61,315 nt of DNA from Candidatus Gastranaerophilales bacterium. GTDB lineage: Bacteria > Cyanobacteriota > Vampirovibrionia > Gastranaerophilales > Gastranaerophilaceae. A model generated the notes under the pieces. It saw only the letters and a program-made list of their open reading frames with translations. It ran no database searches and was not told the DNA's origin. Positions 8,395 through 16,682 of the stretch are shown piece by piece. The translations under genes and the position numbers were made by a program. The number at the start of each line of letters is the position of its first letter. Position 1 is the stretch's first letter. The stretch is from NCBI GenBank assembly GCA_910588555.1, contig CAJUPC010000009.1, positions 1 through 61,315 of the forward strand, read 5' to 3'.

Positions 8395-9351
8395 ATGACA
8401 AACGAAAACCTGATAAAAATTAAAAACCTTGCAGTTGAATATATAACAAATAAAGGTATTTTAGGCGGGAAACAAATTATTCACGCCGTCAACGGTGTTA
8501 ATCTCGAAATTAAAAAAGGCGAAATTTTAGCGGTTGCGGGTGAATCCGGCTGCGGCAAATCAACCCTTGCAAAAGCAGTTCTCGGGCTTGAACCTGCAAA
8601 ATCAGGACAAATTATTTTTGAAGATTTAAATTTGCTTGCATCTGATAAAAAAGAATTAAAAAACTTTAAGAAAAAAGCTCAAATGGTATTTCAAAACCCC
8701 TATGCAAGCTTAAACCCCAAAATGAAAATTATTGATATTTTAAAAGAACCTCTTGAAATTAACACCGATTATTCTCAAGAAGATATTTTAAAAATCGTTA
8801 AAGAAAAAATTAAACTGGCAGGTTTGAGTGAAAATTGTCTTGCTTTATATCCGCATGAATTTTCGGGCGGTCAAAGACAAAGAATTGCAATTGCAAGAGC
8901 ACTTGTATTGGAACCGGAATTTATACTGGCAGATGAGCCTGTAAGTGCACTGGATGTAAGCATTCAGGCACAAATAATAAATCTTTTAAAAGAATTAAAA
9001 GAAGAACATAATCTTACATTTTTGTTGATAACCCACGACATGAGCGTAATCGAATTCCTTGCAGACAGAGTTGCAATAATGTATCTCGGGGAAATAGTTG
9101 AGATAGGCAAAACAAAAGATATATTTTCAGCCCCGCTTCACCCTTACACCAAAGCTCTTTTAAGCTCTGTACCGCAAATAAATAAGACAGACAAAAAGAT
9201 TATTTTAAAAGGCGATTTACCATCTCCTGCAAATCTTCCCACAGGCTGTAAATTTCACACTAGATGCCCTTATGTTATGGAAAAATGCAAAACCTGTCAT
9301 CCCGAAGATACTGGAATTTCACATAAAGTTAAATGTTTCTTATATAACTAG
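8395..9351 (+). CDS. Oligopeptide/dipeptide ABC transporter ATPase (OppF/DppF type)
   Basis: This 318-residue ATPase energises peptide import. It shows Walker A GESGCGKST (~53-61), a Q-loop (MVFQNPYASLNPKM), signature FSGGQRQRIAIARAL (~161), Walker B FILADEPVSALD and a switch His in LLITHDMSV. The C-terminal oligo_HPY extension GCKFHTRCPYVMEKC is diagnostic of the Opp/Dpp group. The partner permeases, binding protein and second ATPase are not adjacent, so it is either a split operon or a shared subunit. It lies 19 nt before smpB, so co-transcription is likely. Confidence 0.9.
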   Translation: MTNENLIKIKNLAVEYITNKGILGGKQIIHAVNGVNLEIKKGEILAVAGESGCGKSTLAKAVLGLEPAKSGQIIFEDLNLLASDKKELKNFKKKAQMVFQNPYASLNPKMKIIDILKEPLEINTDYSQEDILKIVKEKIKLAGLSENCLALYPHEFSGGQRQRIAIARALVLEPEFILADEPVSALDVSIQAQIINLLKELKEEHNLTFLLITHDMSVIEFLADRVAIMYLGEIVEIGKTKDIFSAPLHPYTKALLSSVPQINKTDKKIILKGDLPSPANLPTGCKFHTRCPYVMEKCKTCHPEDTGISHKVKCFLYN

Positions 9352-9370
9352 TCTGTGATATAATAAGCTT

Positions 9371-9823
9371 ATGGACAGAAAAATTATTACAACAAACAGA
9401 AAAGCATTCCATGATTTTGCGATTTTGGAAAAATATATTGCAGGAATTGTTCTGACAGGAACCGAGATTAAATCAATCCGTAAAGGTGCGATAAATCTTA
9501 AAGACAGTTTCTGCAAAATTGAAGACAATGAAATTTTTCTGTATAAATGTCACATTTCGCCATACGAACAGGGTAACCGTTTTAACCACGAAGCTGAAAG
9601 AGTCAGAAAACTTCTTCTTAACAGAAAAGAAATTCTGAAAATGCATACAAAAGTAAAACAGGACAATTACACGATAGTTCCGTTGGAAGTCTTTTTGACC
9701 CACGGTTTTGCAAAAGTTGAAATCGGTCTTGCAAAAGGTAAAAAACTTCAGGACAAACGTGAAGATATTGCTAAAAAAGACCAAAAACGCGAAATGGACA
9801 GAGCTTCTAAAATAAGGTATTAA
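9371..9823 (+). CDS. smpB: SsrA-binding protein SmpB
   Basis: SmpB binds tmRNA and places it in the A site of stalled ribosomes for trans-translation. The 150-residue length is typical. Characteristic segments are NRKAFHDFAILEKYIAGIVL and GTEIKSIRKGAINLKDSF in the oligonucleotide-binding barrel, and the basic C-terminal tail LAKGKKLQDKREDIAKKD that reaches into the decoding centre. It has no nearby ssrA gene in this window and sits between the OppF-type ATPase and the formyltransferase. Confidence 0.96.
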   Translation: MDRKIITTNRKAFHDFAILEKYIAGIVLTGTEIKSIRKGAINLKDSFCKIEDNEIFLYKCHISPYEQGNRFNHEAERVRKLLLNRKEILKMHTKVKQDNYTIVPLEVFLTHGFAKVEIGLAKGKKLQDKREDIAKKDQKREMDRASKIRY

Positions 9824-9845
9824 AAAATTTCCTCAGGAGAGGGGT

Positions 9846-10793
9846 ATGAAAGTAATAATTCTCGGCAGTGGCGAAATGCTATCGAATTTAATCGAAGGAA
9901 CAATTGACGCAGGGCACACAATTGTCGGAATTTTACGGTACGAAAGATCTTGTTTATCACCTTTCAGACTGGCTTTAAAAGACTTTTTTAACACATCTAA
10001 TGACTTAACTTTGATAAAAAAATACAAACTTCACGAAATCACTTGCAAATCAGCAAATTCAGAAGAATTTAAGAAAGAAGTTTTGCGGCATAATGCAGAT
10101 ATCATACTTGTCGGAACCTGGGGTGAAAAGCTTAAAAAAGAAATTATAGATTTGCCCGCAATTGCATCTGTAAATGTACATCCGTCATACCTGCCCAAAT
10201 ACAGAGGTCCAAACCCTTACTTACAAACAATTTTGCATAGAGAAACAAAATCAGGGCTTACATTTCATCTTATGGATGAAAATTTTGACAACGGCGCAAT
10301 TCTGGCTCAAAAGAAAATTGATATACTCCCAAACGATACTTCAAAAGAGCTCAAAGAAAGAACTGTCTTTCAAGCAAGACTTATGTGCGCAGAGGTCTTA
10401 AAAAAACTTGAATACGGACTTGTAATTCCCGTTGCACAAAATGAAAAAGATGCTGTTTATTTTCCAAACATTAAACCGGAAGATATGATGCTTGATTTTG
10501 AAAGAGAAAGCGCAGAAGAAATCCACGCAAGAATTCGGGCATTTCACCCGTGGCTTCCTTGTTATATAACTTACAAAAATAAATTTTTTATCCCTAATCC
10601 GTACAAATTAAAGATAATCAATTGCGATAGTCAAGGAAAAATCGGTTCAATAATAAGCTCTGATTACAAAACAAACTCAATCACCGTTCTTTGCAAAAAC
10701 GAAAAAGCATTAAAAATGGACGGAGTAAAGCTCTATGGCATATTCAACCGTCCGTTTACAAGATTATTTATAAAATATTATTTGGATTTCTAG
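9846..10793 (+). CDS. Formyltransferase family protein (Fmt-like)
   Basis: This 315-residue protein carries the formyltransferase catalytic layout: a Rossmann-like N-terminus MKVIILGSGEM, then NVHPSYLPKYRGPNPY (the Asn/His-SxLPxYRG active-site segment), a Gly-Leu-Thr-hydrophobic strand, and the metal-free catalytic Asp in DENFDNGAIL. The C-terminal third (from ~200) resembles the Fmt C-terminal barrel. Length and gene position fit methionyl-tRNA formyltransferase, which formylates initiator Met-tRNA. However, the N-terminus departs from the usual MGTPEFA signature, so a sugar-formylating relative is possible. GGAGAGGGG precedes the ATG. Confidence 0.75.
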   Translation: MKVIILGSGEMLSNLIEGTIDAGHTIVGILRYERSCLSPFRLALKDFFNTSNDLTLIKKYKLHEITCKSANSEEFKKEVLRHNADIILVGTWGEKLKKEIIDLPAIASVNVHPSYLPKYRGPNPYLQTILHRETKSGLTFHLMDENFDNGAILAQKKIDILPNDTSKELKERTVFQARLMCAEVLKKLEYGLVIPVAQNEKDAVYFPNIKPEDMMLDFERESAEEIHARIRAFHPWLPCYITYKNKFFIPNPYKLKIINCDSQGKIGSIISSDYKTNSITVLCKNEKALKMDGVKLYGIFNRPFTRLFIKYYLDF

Positions 10794-11538
10794 AACTTTA
10801 TAGGGTAGTCATGCGGAATTTTCCAGCCGTTACGAGCAATTAACAATGTACAAAGAGCACGCTCGTTACTGACACTTTCTTGACAACCTACTGAAGGTTC
10901 ATTCTTTATTCCCTGCTCATCTTGATATGCACAAATTCCATAAGGAACAAATTGCCCGAGCTTACAGTCATTATTAAAAGAATTAAATGAAAATACAAAA
11001 TATTTTTTGCCTGATAAACTTCTGTCCCTGTCAATAAGACCGTCTTTTTCTGATAATTTAAAGTCTTTCACATCAGGATAGAAAATCCATGTTGCTGAAA
11101 CATGAGCTAAACTACCATCAGGAAAATATATTGCAATACTTTCTTCAAAATTGTTAGATTTTTCAACTTTTAAAACATTCAAGTGTCCCTTTAAATACTT
11201 ATTATACCACTCCATTGTATTTACAGATTTGTTAAACAAGAACTTTCCCGAATCATCATAAACAGACACCAATTTAATTCTGTCCCAATCTTTTGCGCTT
11301 CCATTCTCAACTTCTGACAATTTAATAGCCTGGTTCATAGTGGAATAAAATTTTTGAAGCCGTGTTTCCACCACATGTTTTTTATGATTTTGAACCAACG
11401 CAGGCATAGTGAGTGCTGCAACGACACCGATGATGCCGAGAGTTATTAATACTTCGGCTAAAGTAAATGCGCTAAAACAAGGAGTTAAGCTAAGATTGCC
11501 CCCCCCCCGAAGCTATGTAAATTCTTTAATAATCTCAT
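10790..11538 (-). CDS. Phase-variable prepilin, OFF by frameshift at a 10-G tract
   Basis: The intact reading frame starts only at MPALVQ (11407), but the sequence upstream encodes FTLAEVLITLGIIGVVAALT directly before it, so the gene really begins at ATG 11538 with a good AGAGGAG site. That ATG reads MRLLKNLHSF and enters ten Gs (11499-11508 as C on +), then hits TAA after four codons. Eleven or eight Gs would join the leader to the prepilin. The protein would be a type II/IV pseudopilin-like protein with a long leader and a conserved C-terminus WKIPHDYPIKF shared with 20554-21241. As sequenced it is OFF; slipped-strand reversion is inferred. Confidence 0.8.
11499..11508. repeat. Homopolymer C10/G10 tract, phase-variation switch
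   Basis: Ten C residues on + (G on the coding strand) lie inside the leader of the prepilin at 10790-11538. The distance from ATG 11538 to the internal ATG 11407 is 131 nt, so one added G restores frame. Confidence 0.8.
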
Positions 11539-11625
11539 TTCAAACTCCTCTTGTTTATATGTACATGATTATTATAAACGATTTTATAAAAAATTCAAGT
11601 CGGCTAACACCGACTTGAAAAATTT

Positions 11626-12981
11626 TTATTTATTTTTACCTGTTCTTTTATAGAAATCTTCTATAAATCCTGTATTGAATTTACCGCTCATAAACACCGG
11701 ATCTTCAATGATTTCCTGATGGAACGGAATAGTTGTTTCAACGCCTGTAATAACATATTCTTTCAATGCTCTGTACATTCTGCGTCTTGCTTCGTTTCTA
11801 GTTCTGCCCCAGCAAATCAATTTACCTATCATGCTGTCATAGTATGGAGGGATTGAATAATCCTGATAAGCATGAGAGTCGACTCTAACACCGAAGCCGC
11901 CCGGTGTTACATAACCTGTAATTTTACCGGGGTTTGGCATAAAGTCTTTTTCAGGGTTTTCAGCATTGATACGGCATTCAATTGCATGACCTCTTAACAC
12001 GATATCATCTTGTGTAAAATCAAGTTTTTCACCGGCAGCAACCATAATTTGTTCTCTAACAAGGTCAACATTTGAAATCATTTCTGTAACACAGTGTTCA
12101 ACCTGAATTCTTGTATTCATTTCCATAAAGTACCATTTGCCGTCGTGGTCAAGTAAGAATTCGCAAGTACCTGCACCTTCATAATTAATTGCTTTTGCAG
12201 CACGAACTGCCGCAGCTCCCATTTCTTTACGTGTAGCTTCATCAATAGCGGGTGATGGTGCTTCTTCAAGAAGTTTTTGGTGACGTCTTTGAATTGAGCA
12301 GTCTCTTTCACCTAGGTGAACCACGTTACCGTATTGGTCTCCAAGAATTTGAACCTCAATGTGACGCGGATTTTCAAGAAACTTTTCAGCGTAAACATCT
12401 GGATTGCCAAAGAAATTTTGAGCTTCTGACTGGCAAAGGTTCATGTTTGTTTCGACTTCGTCATCAGAACGTACAATTCTCATACCTTTACCGCCGCCGC
12501 CTGCGGTAGCTTTCAAGATAATCGGATAACCTGCTTTTGCAGCAAATGCTTTTACATCTTCGGGAGTTTTTAAAATCCCTGTTCCCGGTGTAACAGGAAC
12601 ATTATTTTCAATCATAGTTTTACGTGCAGTAGCTTTGTCACCCATTTTTCTCATTGCTTCTGCTGTCGGTCCGATAAATTTAATTCCGTGTTTTTCGCAT
12701 ATTTCAGCGAAATCAGCTCTTTCCGACATAAACCCGTATCCCGGGTGGATTGCATCGGCACCGGATACAATAGCGGCTGAAATAATTGCAGGAATGCTCA
12801 AATAACTTTTTGCACTTTGAGCAGGTCCTATACAATAAGCTTCTGTAGCAAGTCTTACATGAAGCGAATTTGCGTCTGCTTGCGAATAAATAGCAACAGT
12901 AGGAATACCTAATTCTCTACACGCTCTTATAATTCTTACCGCAATTTCTCCGCGGTTTGCGATTAATACTTTTCTAAACAT
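11626..12981 (-). CDS. accC: Biotin carboxylase subunit of acetyl-CoA carboxylase
   Basis: AccC carboxylates biotin on AccB using ATP and bicarbonate, the first step of malonyl-CoA synthesis. The 451 residues match the family (~449). Seen are the N-terminal MFRKVLIANRGEIAVRII, the ATP-grasp glycine loop KATAGGGGKGMRIV, the metal/active-site segment MEMNTRIQVEHCVTE and ECRINAENPEKDF. It is the last gene of an efp-accB-accC unit, 116 nt after accB. The carboxyltransferase genes accA/accD are not in the window. Confidence 0.97.
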   Translation of the reverse strand: MFRKVLIANRGEIAVRIIRACRELGIPTVAIYSQADANSLHVRLATEAYCIGPAQSAKSYLSIPAIISAAIVSGADAIHPGYGFMSERADFAEICEKHGIKFIGPTAEAMRKMGDKATARKTMIENNVPVTPGTGILKTPEDVKAFAAKAGYPIILKATAGGGGKGMRIVRSDDEVETNMNLCQSEAQNFFGNPDVYAEKFLENPRHIEVQILGDQYGNVVHLGERDCSIQRRHQKLLEEAPSPAIDEATRKEMGAAAVRAAKAINYEGAGTCEFLLDHDGKWYFMEMNTRIQVEHCVTEMISNVDLVREQIMVAAGEKLDFTQDDIVLRGHAIECRINAENPEKDFMPNPGKITGYVTPGGFGVRVDSHAYQDYSIPPYYDSMIGKLICWGRTRNEARRRMYRALKEYVITGVETTIPFHQEIIEDPVFMSGKFNTGFIEDFYKRTGKNK

Positions 12982-13097
12982 TTTGTCCCTTTAGTAAAAT
13001 TTTCACTTGGTTGCTCGCGTTTAACGGGTCTACGGTTGCCGTCTATGATAATTTCATTATTTTAGCCGGCAAGCCTTCGCCCTCAGCTCGCAATCCG

Positions 13098-13535
13098 CTA
13101 TTCCACATACATTAAAACTTGACCGAATTCAACAGGCTGTCCGTCTGTCACACAAATTTCAACGACTTTACCTGAAACTTCAGCTTCAATCTCGTTCATT
13201 AGCTTCATAGCTTCAACAATACAAACCACATCGCCTTCTTTAATAGTCTGTCCTACTTCAACAAACGCTTTTGCATCAGGTGACGGAGCTTTGTAGAAAG
13301 TTCCAACCATAGGTGACGTTACAGGTTTACCTTTTTTAACTTCTGCCGGCTTAGCCGCGGGAGCAGGGGCTGCCTGCGGTACAGCAGCGGGCACAACAGC
13401 AGGAGCTGCTGCAACACCTGTAATTTCTTTTCTTAAAGTTATAGCTTGTTCACCGTCTTCAAGAGAAATTTCGGTTAAAGAGTTATCAGCCAAAACCTTT
13501 GCTAATTTTTCAACATATTCAATATCAAATTTCAT
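13098..13535 (-). CDS. accB: Biotin carboxyl carrier protein of acetyl-CoA carboxylase
   Basis: AccB carries the biotin that shuttles CO2 between AccC and the carboxyltransferase. The 145-residue protein has the usual three parts: an N-terminal segment with LAKVLADNSLTEISLEDGE, a flexible Ala/Pro linker (~45-66), and a biotinyl domain with EAMKLMNEIEAE, where the Lys is biotinylated. It lies between efp and accC on the same strand. The ATG has GAAAGGTAAA upstream. Confidence 0.97.
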   Translation of the reverse strand: MKFDIEYVEKLAKVLADNSLTEISLEDGEQAITLRKEITGVAAAPAVVPAAVPQAAPAPAAKPAEVKKGKPVTSPMVGTFYKAPSPDAKAFVEVGQTIKEGDVVCIVEAMKLMNEIEAEVSGKVVEICVTDGQPVEFGQVLMYVE

Positions 13536-13567
13536 TGTTTTACCTTTCGAATTTCGTCTTACTCGCG

Positions 13568-14125
13568 CTATGCCCTGTCAAGATACTCGTTAGTTCTTGT
13601 ATCAACTCTGATTTGGTCGCCGTTAGAGATAAAGAACGGAACATTAACAACAGCGCCTGTTTCAAGAGTAGCAGGTTTAGTACCGCCTTGAGCAGTGTTT
13701 CCTTTTTCGGCAGGCGGAGTGTCAGTAACTTCAAGCACAACGTGTGACGGCAAGTCAATACCGATAATTCTTGAATCGTGCATTAAAATTTGAACAACCA
13801 TATTTTCTTTCAAATATTTAATACCATCACCGATTTGCGCTTCTGTAACCTGTAATTGTTCATAAGTTTCGTTATCCATCATAACGAACTCGCTGCCTTC
13901 TTTGTATAAATATTGCATTTCGCGTCTGTCCAGCATAGCTTTAGCAACTTTTTCACCGGCTCTGAAAGTTTTTTCCACAACCTGTCCTGTTTCAACGTTT
14001 TTAAGTTTAGATCTTACAAACGCAGCACCTTTACCGGGTTTAACGTGCAAGAATTCTACTACAGACCACAAACCGTTATCCAATTGTAACGTCAAGCCTG
14101 TTTTTAAATCGTTTACTGAAATCAT
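13568..14125 (-). CDS. efp: Translation elongation factor P
   Basis: EF-P rescues ribosomes stalled at polyproline stretches. The 185 residues equal the standard length, with three beta-barrel domains. The domain I tip reads HVKPGKGAAFVRSK and carries an unmodified-type Lys; domain III ends NVPFFISNGDQIRVDTRTNEYLDRA, the classic C-terminus. It starts the efp-accB-accC unit, an arrangement also common in cyanobacteria and Firmicutes. The genes for EF-P lysylation are not in this window. Confidence 0.97.
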   Translation of the reverse strand: MISVNDLKTGLTLQLDNGLWSVVEFLHVKPGKGAAFVRSKLKNVETGQVVEKTFRAGEKVAKAMLDRREMQYLYKEGSEFVMMDNETYEQLQVTEAQIGDGIKYLKENMVVQILMHDSRIIGIDLPSHVVLEVTDTPPAEKGNTAQGGTKPATLETGAVVNVPFFISNGDQIRVDTRTNEYLDRA

Positions 14126-14338
14126 ATTTTTCCCCTTTTATAAAAGTATAATCTAATTTTAAACCGATAATACCACAAAAATTCCAAACTTCAAATAATT
14201 GTTACAATTTAAAAATAAAATAATTTACATAAGAGTTGACAAAACTTCAAAAATAATAAATAATTAATAAGGAGGTATTTTTAACATGGCAAAAATTTTG
14301 TATAATTTTTCTGAAACCTTTGTGCCATGCTGTGATTG

Positions 14339-14348
14339 CCCCCCCCCC
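14339..14348. repeat. Orphan C10/G10 tract with prepilin-leader flanks
   Basis: The flanks match those of the phase-variable prepilins: TTGCC...CGAAGCTCTGTAA here against TTGCC...CGAAGCTATGTAA at 11497-11520 and 21201-21223. No prepilin coding sequence follows on the minus strand, so this looks like the leftover leader of a lost prepilin gene. Confidence 0.6.
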
Positions 14349-14442
14349 GAAGCTCTGTAATTTTAAGATGTTCAGGCTTTTTATTGTTAACCGTTTTTTT
14401 ATTGAAAACGGTGATTTTGTATTGCAGAGTTTTTCACAGGAC

Positions 14443-14470
14443 TTGTATTGTTGATAAAAAATGTTATAAT
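14443..14470 (+). promoter_or_regulatory. Sigma70-type promoter of the second hypervariable prepilin
   Basis: TTGTAT (14443-14448) and TATAAT (14465-14470) lie 16 nt apart. The block from about 14423 to the ATG is almost identical to 44-131. Confidence 0.7.
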
Positions 14471-14511
14471 AGCGATATAGTACTTCACGATATAGTGGAA
14501 GAAAGGATTTT

Positions 14512-15618
14512 ATGAAGAGATTTAACGCATTTACGTTAGCTGAACTTTTAATCACTTTAGCAATCATTGGTGTGGTTGCGGTTATTGTGTTGCCTAGTTT
14601 AATCATTAATGTTAATGACAGGGTTAATGCAGAAAAAATCAGAAGTGCGAAGTACAAATTTACTAAAGCCACTGACCACATGAAATCTTTAGGATTGATT
14701 GGCCCATACAGTAGTACTGACGCGTTTGTTGACGAACTGCAAAAGTATTTCAAGATTGCTAAACGGTGTGACGCTAATCATATTAGAGCGTGCTGGCCCA
14801 CTGATACCGTTAAATTAGAAGACGGGAAAGAATGGGAAATCTCTAAAACTAAAACAGGTAAACAGTTAAAAATGAATAATGATGATACTCATGATTATTC
14901 AAGTGATAATGTTGGGATTATTACGGCTGACGGAACGCCAATGATTTTAAGTTACAACAAGAAATGTGAAGCGTTAGACCCAATGAAAACGTATGGGTGG
15001 TCTACTAGTAACGGCAAACCTGAAACTAATGCTACAGCAGGATGCGTGGCTGCGGTATTTGAAATCAACGGACACAGCAGACCGAATACGTTTAGAAAGG
15101 ATGTTGTGGCGTTTAACGCGAACGGGTTAGGAAGCGCTTGTTCAATTGAAATAGACGGTAAGTGTTTTGGTGCAGTATTCTATTATAAACCTATGACGTA
15201 TGAAGAATGTGCTGGACAAAACGCGACATCACCTTATAATCCAACAGAAGCAGGAAGCTATGCTAAATCATTAGGGATAAAATATTGTTCCCTTACAAAG
15301 GACTATTGGGCAGGTGCTGTTAAACAATGCGGTGGAACTAACAAAATGGCAAGCATGGAAGATTTAGGAAAAATTGCAAGCTTATTATACGAGGGCAACC
15401 CAACCATAGGTGCTCAACAAGATGTAGACAACCTCAAATACAACAACAAAGCAAGTCAATATGGACTTCCTGAACCGTCATTCTATGTCAGCTCGGGTGA
15501 GGAGAGAGGCACGAGTGGCGAATACATGTACAATAGGAGCTTCTACACCACGCACACGTACTGGTACGTACAGGGCTCCCGCAGCTACTCCGGCTTGGCG
15601 CTGTGCATAGTGGAGTAA
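14512..15618 (+). CDS. Prepilin-like protein with a DGR-like variable C-terminus, copy 2
   Basis: This 368-residue paralogue of 132-1232 has the same MKRFNAFTLAELLITLAI signal, with predicted cleavage after Ala6. The middle part (for example NGHSRPNTFRKDVVAF and GSACSIEIDGKCFGA) is nearly identical at the protein level, with scattered silent changes. The final ~41 codons are strongly different and show the same third-position C/G enrichment as copy 1; this region is two residues longer than VR1. Both end in LC(I/V)VE. It is followed by a terminator and then rsgA. It is probably a secreted or pilus-tip protein with a diversifiable binding face; ligand unknown. Confidence 0.85.
   Translation: MKRFNAFTLAELLITLAIIGVVAVIVLPSLIINVNDRVNAEKIRSAKYKFTKATDHMKSLGLIGPYSSTDAFVDELQKYFKIAKRCDANHIRACWPTDTVKLEDGKEWEISKTKTGKQLKMNNDDTHDYSSDNVGIITADGTPMILSYNKKCEALDPMKTYGWSTSNGKPETNATAGCVAAVFEINGHSRPNTFRKDVVAFNANGLGSACSIEIDGKCFGAVFYYKPMTYEECAGQNATSPYNPTEAGSYAKSLGIKYCSLTKDYWAGAVKQCGGTNKMASMEDLGKIASLLYEGNPTIGAQQDVDNLKYNNKASQYGLPEPSFYVSSGEERGTSGEYMYNRSFYTTHTYWYVQGSRSYSGLALCIVE
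15496..15618 (+). other. Putative DGR variable region VR2
   Basis: Of 36 codons from GAG15499 to TGC, 31 end in G or C. The encoded stretch is rich in Tyr, Ser, Thr, Trp and His (for example FYTTHTYWYVQGSRSYSG), the residue mix obtained from randomised AAC codons. The last 18 bases differ from VR1 only at A/G positions. Confidence 0.55.
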
Positions 15619-15641
15619 TTATTCAATAATTCAATCATACA

Positions 15642-15668
15642 AAGTTGGGGTATAACCCCCGACTTTTT
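15642..15668 (+). terminator. Rho-independent terminator after prepilin copy 2
   Basis: AGTTGGGG-TATAA-CCCCCGACT is followed by a T-run. A TTG at 15645 that would extend rsgA upstream lies inside this stem, which argues for the later rsgA start. Confidence 0.75.
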
Positions 15669-15686
15669 TGTGATAACATAAAATCA

Positions 15687-16682
15687 ATGGTAGAAGGACA
15701 GATTTACAAAATTCATTCCGATTTTTATTACGTCGACAATGACGTAAATACTTTCGAATGCAAAATTAGAGAAGTCCTAAAAAAACAACGAGAGAAAATT
15801 CTTGTAGGTGATTTCGTCGAATTTGAAAACGGTGTAATCAAAAATATTATTCCTCGTAAAAATTTCATTAAACGTCCTAGTGTGGCGAATATCGACCAGA
15901 TTATTATAGTTTCGGCACTTAAAGAGCCTGATTTGGACTTACACCAACTCAACCGCTATATCGCACTTGCAAAATATTACAACATTCCAACAGTTCTTTG
16001 TTTTAATAAAGAAGATTTAAAATGGGACAAACATTTATCAAACAAGATTAAAAACATATATGAGTCGTTGGGTTACAAAATTGTTTACACATCAGCAACA
16101 GAACACAAGGGAATAAAAGCTTTCGAAAAACTTTTAGACGGAAAAACAAGCGTTCTTTGTGGAAATTCCGGGGTGGGGAAATCCAGTCTTATCAACGCAA
16201 TTAACCCTAACTTAAACCTGCGTACAAAAGAAGTCAGCGAAAAAACACAGCGCGGAACCCACACAACACGTCACTGCGAGATTATAAAAATAAACGACAC
16301 ATCAAGAATTGTCGACACCCCGGGATTTAGCAACGTAAGATTTGATTTTATTTTGCCCGCTGATGTGGATTTACTGTTTACAGATATTGCTCAATTCAGG
16401 GACGAATGCAAATATTCAGACTGCCTCCATATCAACGAAGACGGATGTAACGTAATTGCTAATATTGACAAAATTGATGAAACTCGTTATGAAAGCTACC
16501 TTGCATTTATTGACGAGGCAAAAGAATACAAAGAACGCATAAAATATTCAGGAAAAAAAGAAGAACATTCAAAAAAAGTCGTTCACAACAAGCAAATTGC
16601 AAAAATCAGCGAAAAGAAACGCCAGAGCGCGCGTAATACATTAAAACAAAAAATTTACAGGAACATTGAAGATGAAAATTAA
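15687..16682 (+). CDS. rsgA: Ribosome small subunit-dependent GTPase RsgA
   Basis: RsgA is a circularly permuted GTPase that checks late 30S assembly. The start is set at ATG 15687 (MVEGQIYKIHSDFYYV) because the upstream part of the open frame lies in a terminator; this gives 331 residues. It has an N-terminal OB fold, FNKED (G4), SVLCGNSGVGKSSLINA (G1), DTPGFSNVRF (G3), and a C-terminal zinc site with CKYSDCLHINEDGC. The gene overlaps the downstream prenyl synthase by 11 nt, implying coupling. Confidence 0.95.
   Translation: MVEGQIYKIHSDFYYVDNDVNTFECKIREVLKKQREKILVGDFVEFENGVIKNIIPRKNFIKRPSVANIDQIIIVSALKEPDLDLHQLNRYIALAKYYNIPTVLCFNKEDLKWDKHLSNKIKNIYESLGYKIVYTSATEHKGIKAFEKLLDGKTSVLCGNSGVGKSSLINAINPNLNLRTKEVSEKTQRGTHTTRHCEIIKINDTSRIVDTPGFSNVRFDFILPADVDLLFTDIAQFRDECKYSDCLHINEDGCNVIANIDKIDETRYESYLAFIDEAKEYKERIKYSGKKEEHSKKVVHNKQIAKISEKKRQSARNTLKQKIYRNIEDEN

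Larger units (their letters stand above)
14126..14511. other. Intergenic region with orphan poly-C leader and prepilin promoter
   Basis: This 386-nt stretch has no convincing gene. It holds the efp promoter side, an orphan leader-like element with C10 (14339-14348), a hairpin with GTTAACCGTTTTT/AAAACGGT arms near 14386-14412, and the duplicated prepilin promoter at 14443-14470. Confidence 0.6.

Noticed and set aside
14247..14753. A 168-residue open frame on the minus strand across the prepilin promoter region
   Set aside because: It is antisense to the start of prepilin copy 2 and its duplicated promoter, contains the orphan poly-C tract, and has no ribosome site or family likeness.
15645..15686. 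Upstream extension of rsgA from TTG 15645
   Set aside because: The segment lies within the terminator of prepilin copy 2 and encodes nothing like the RsgA N-terminus.
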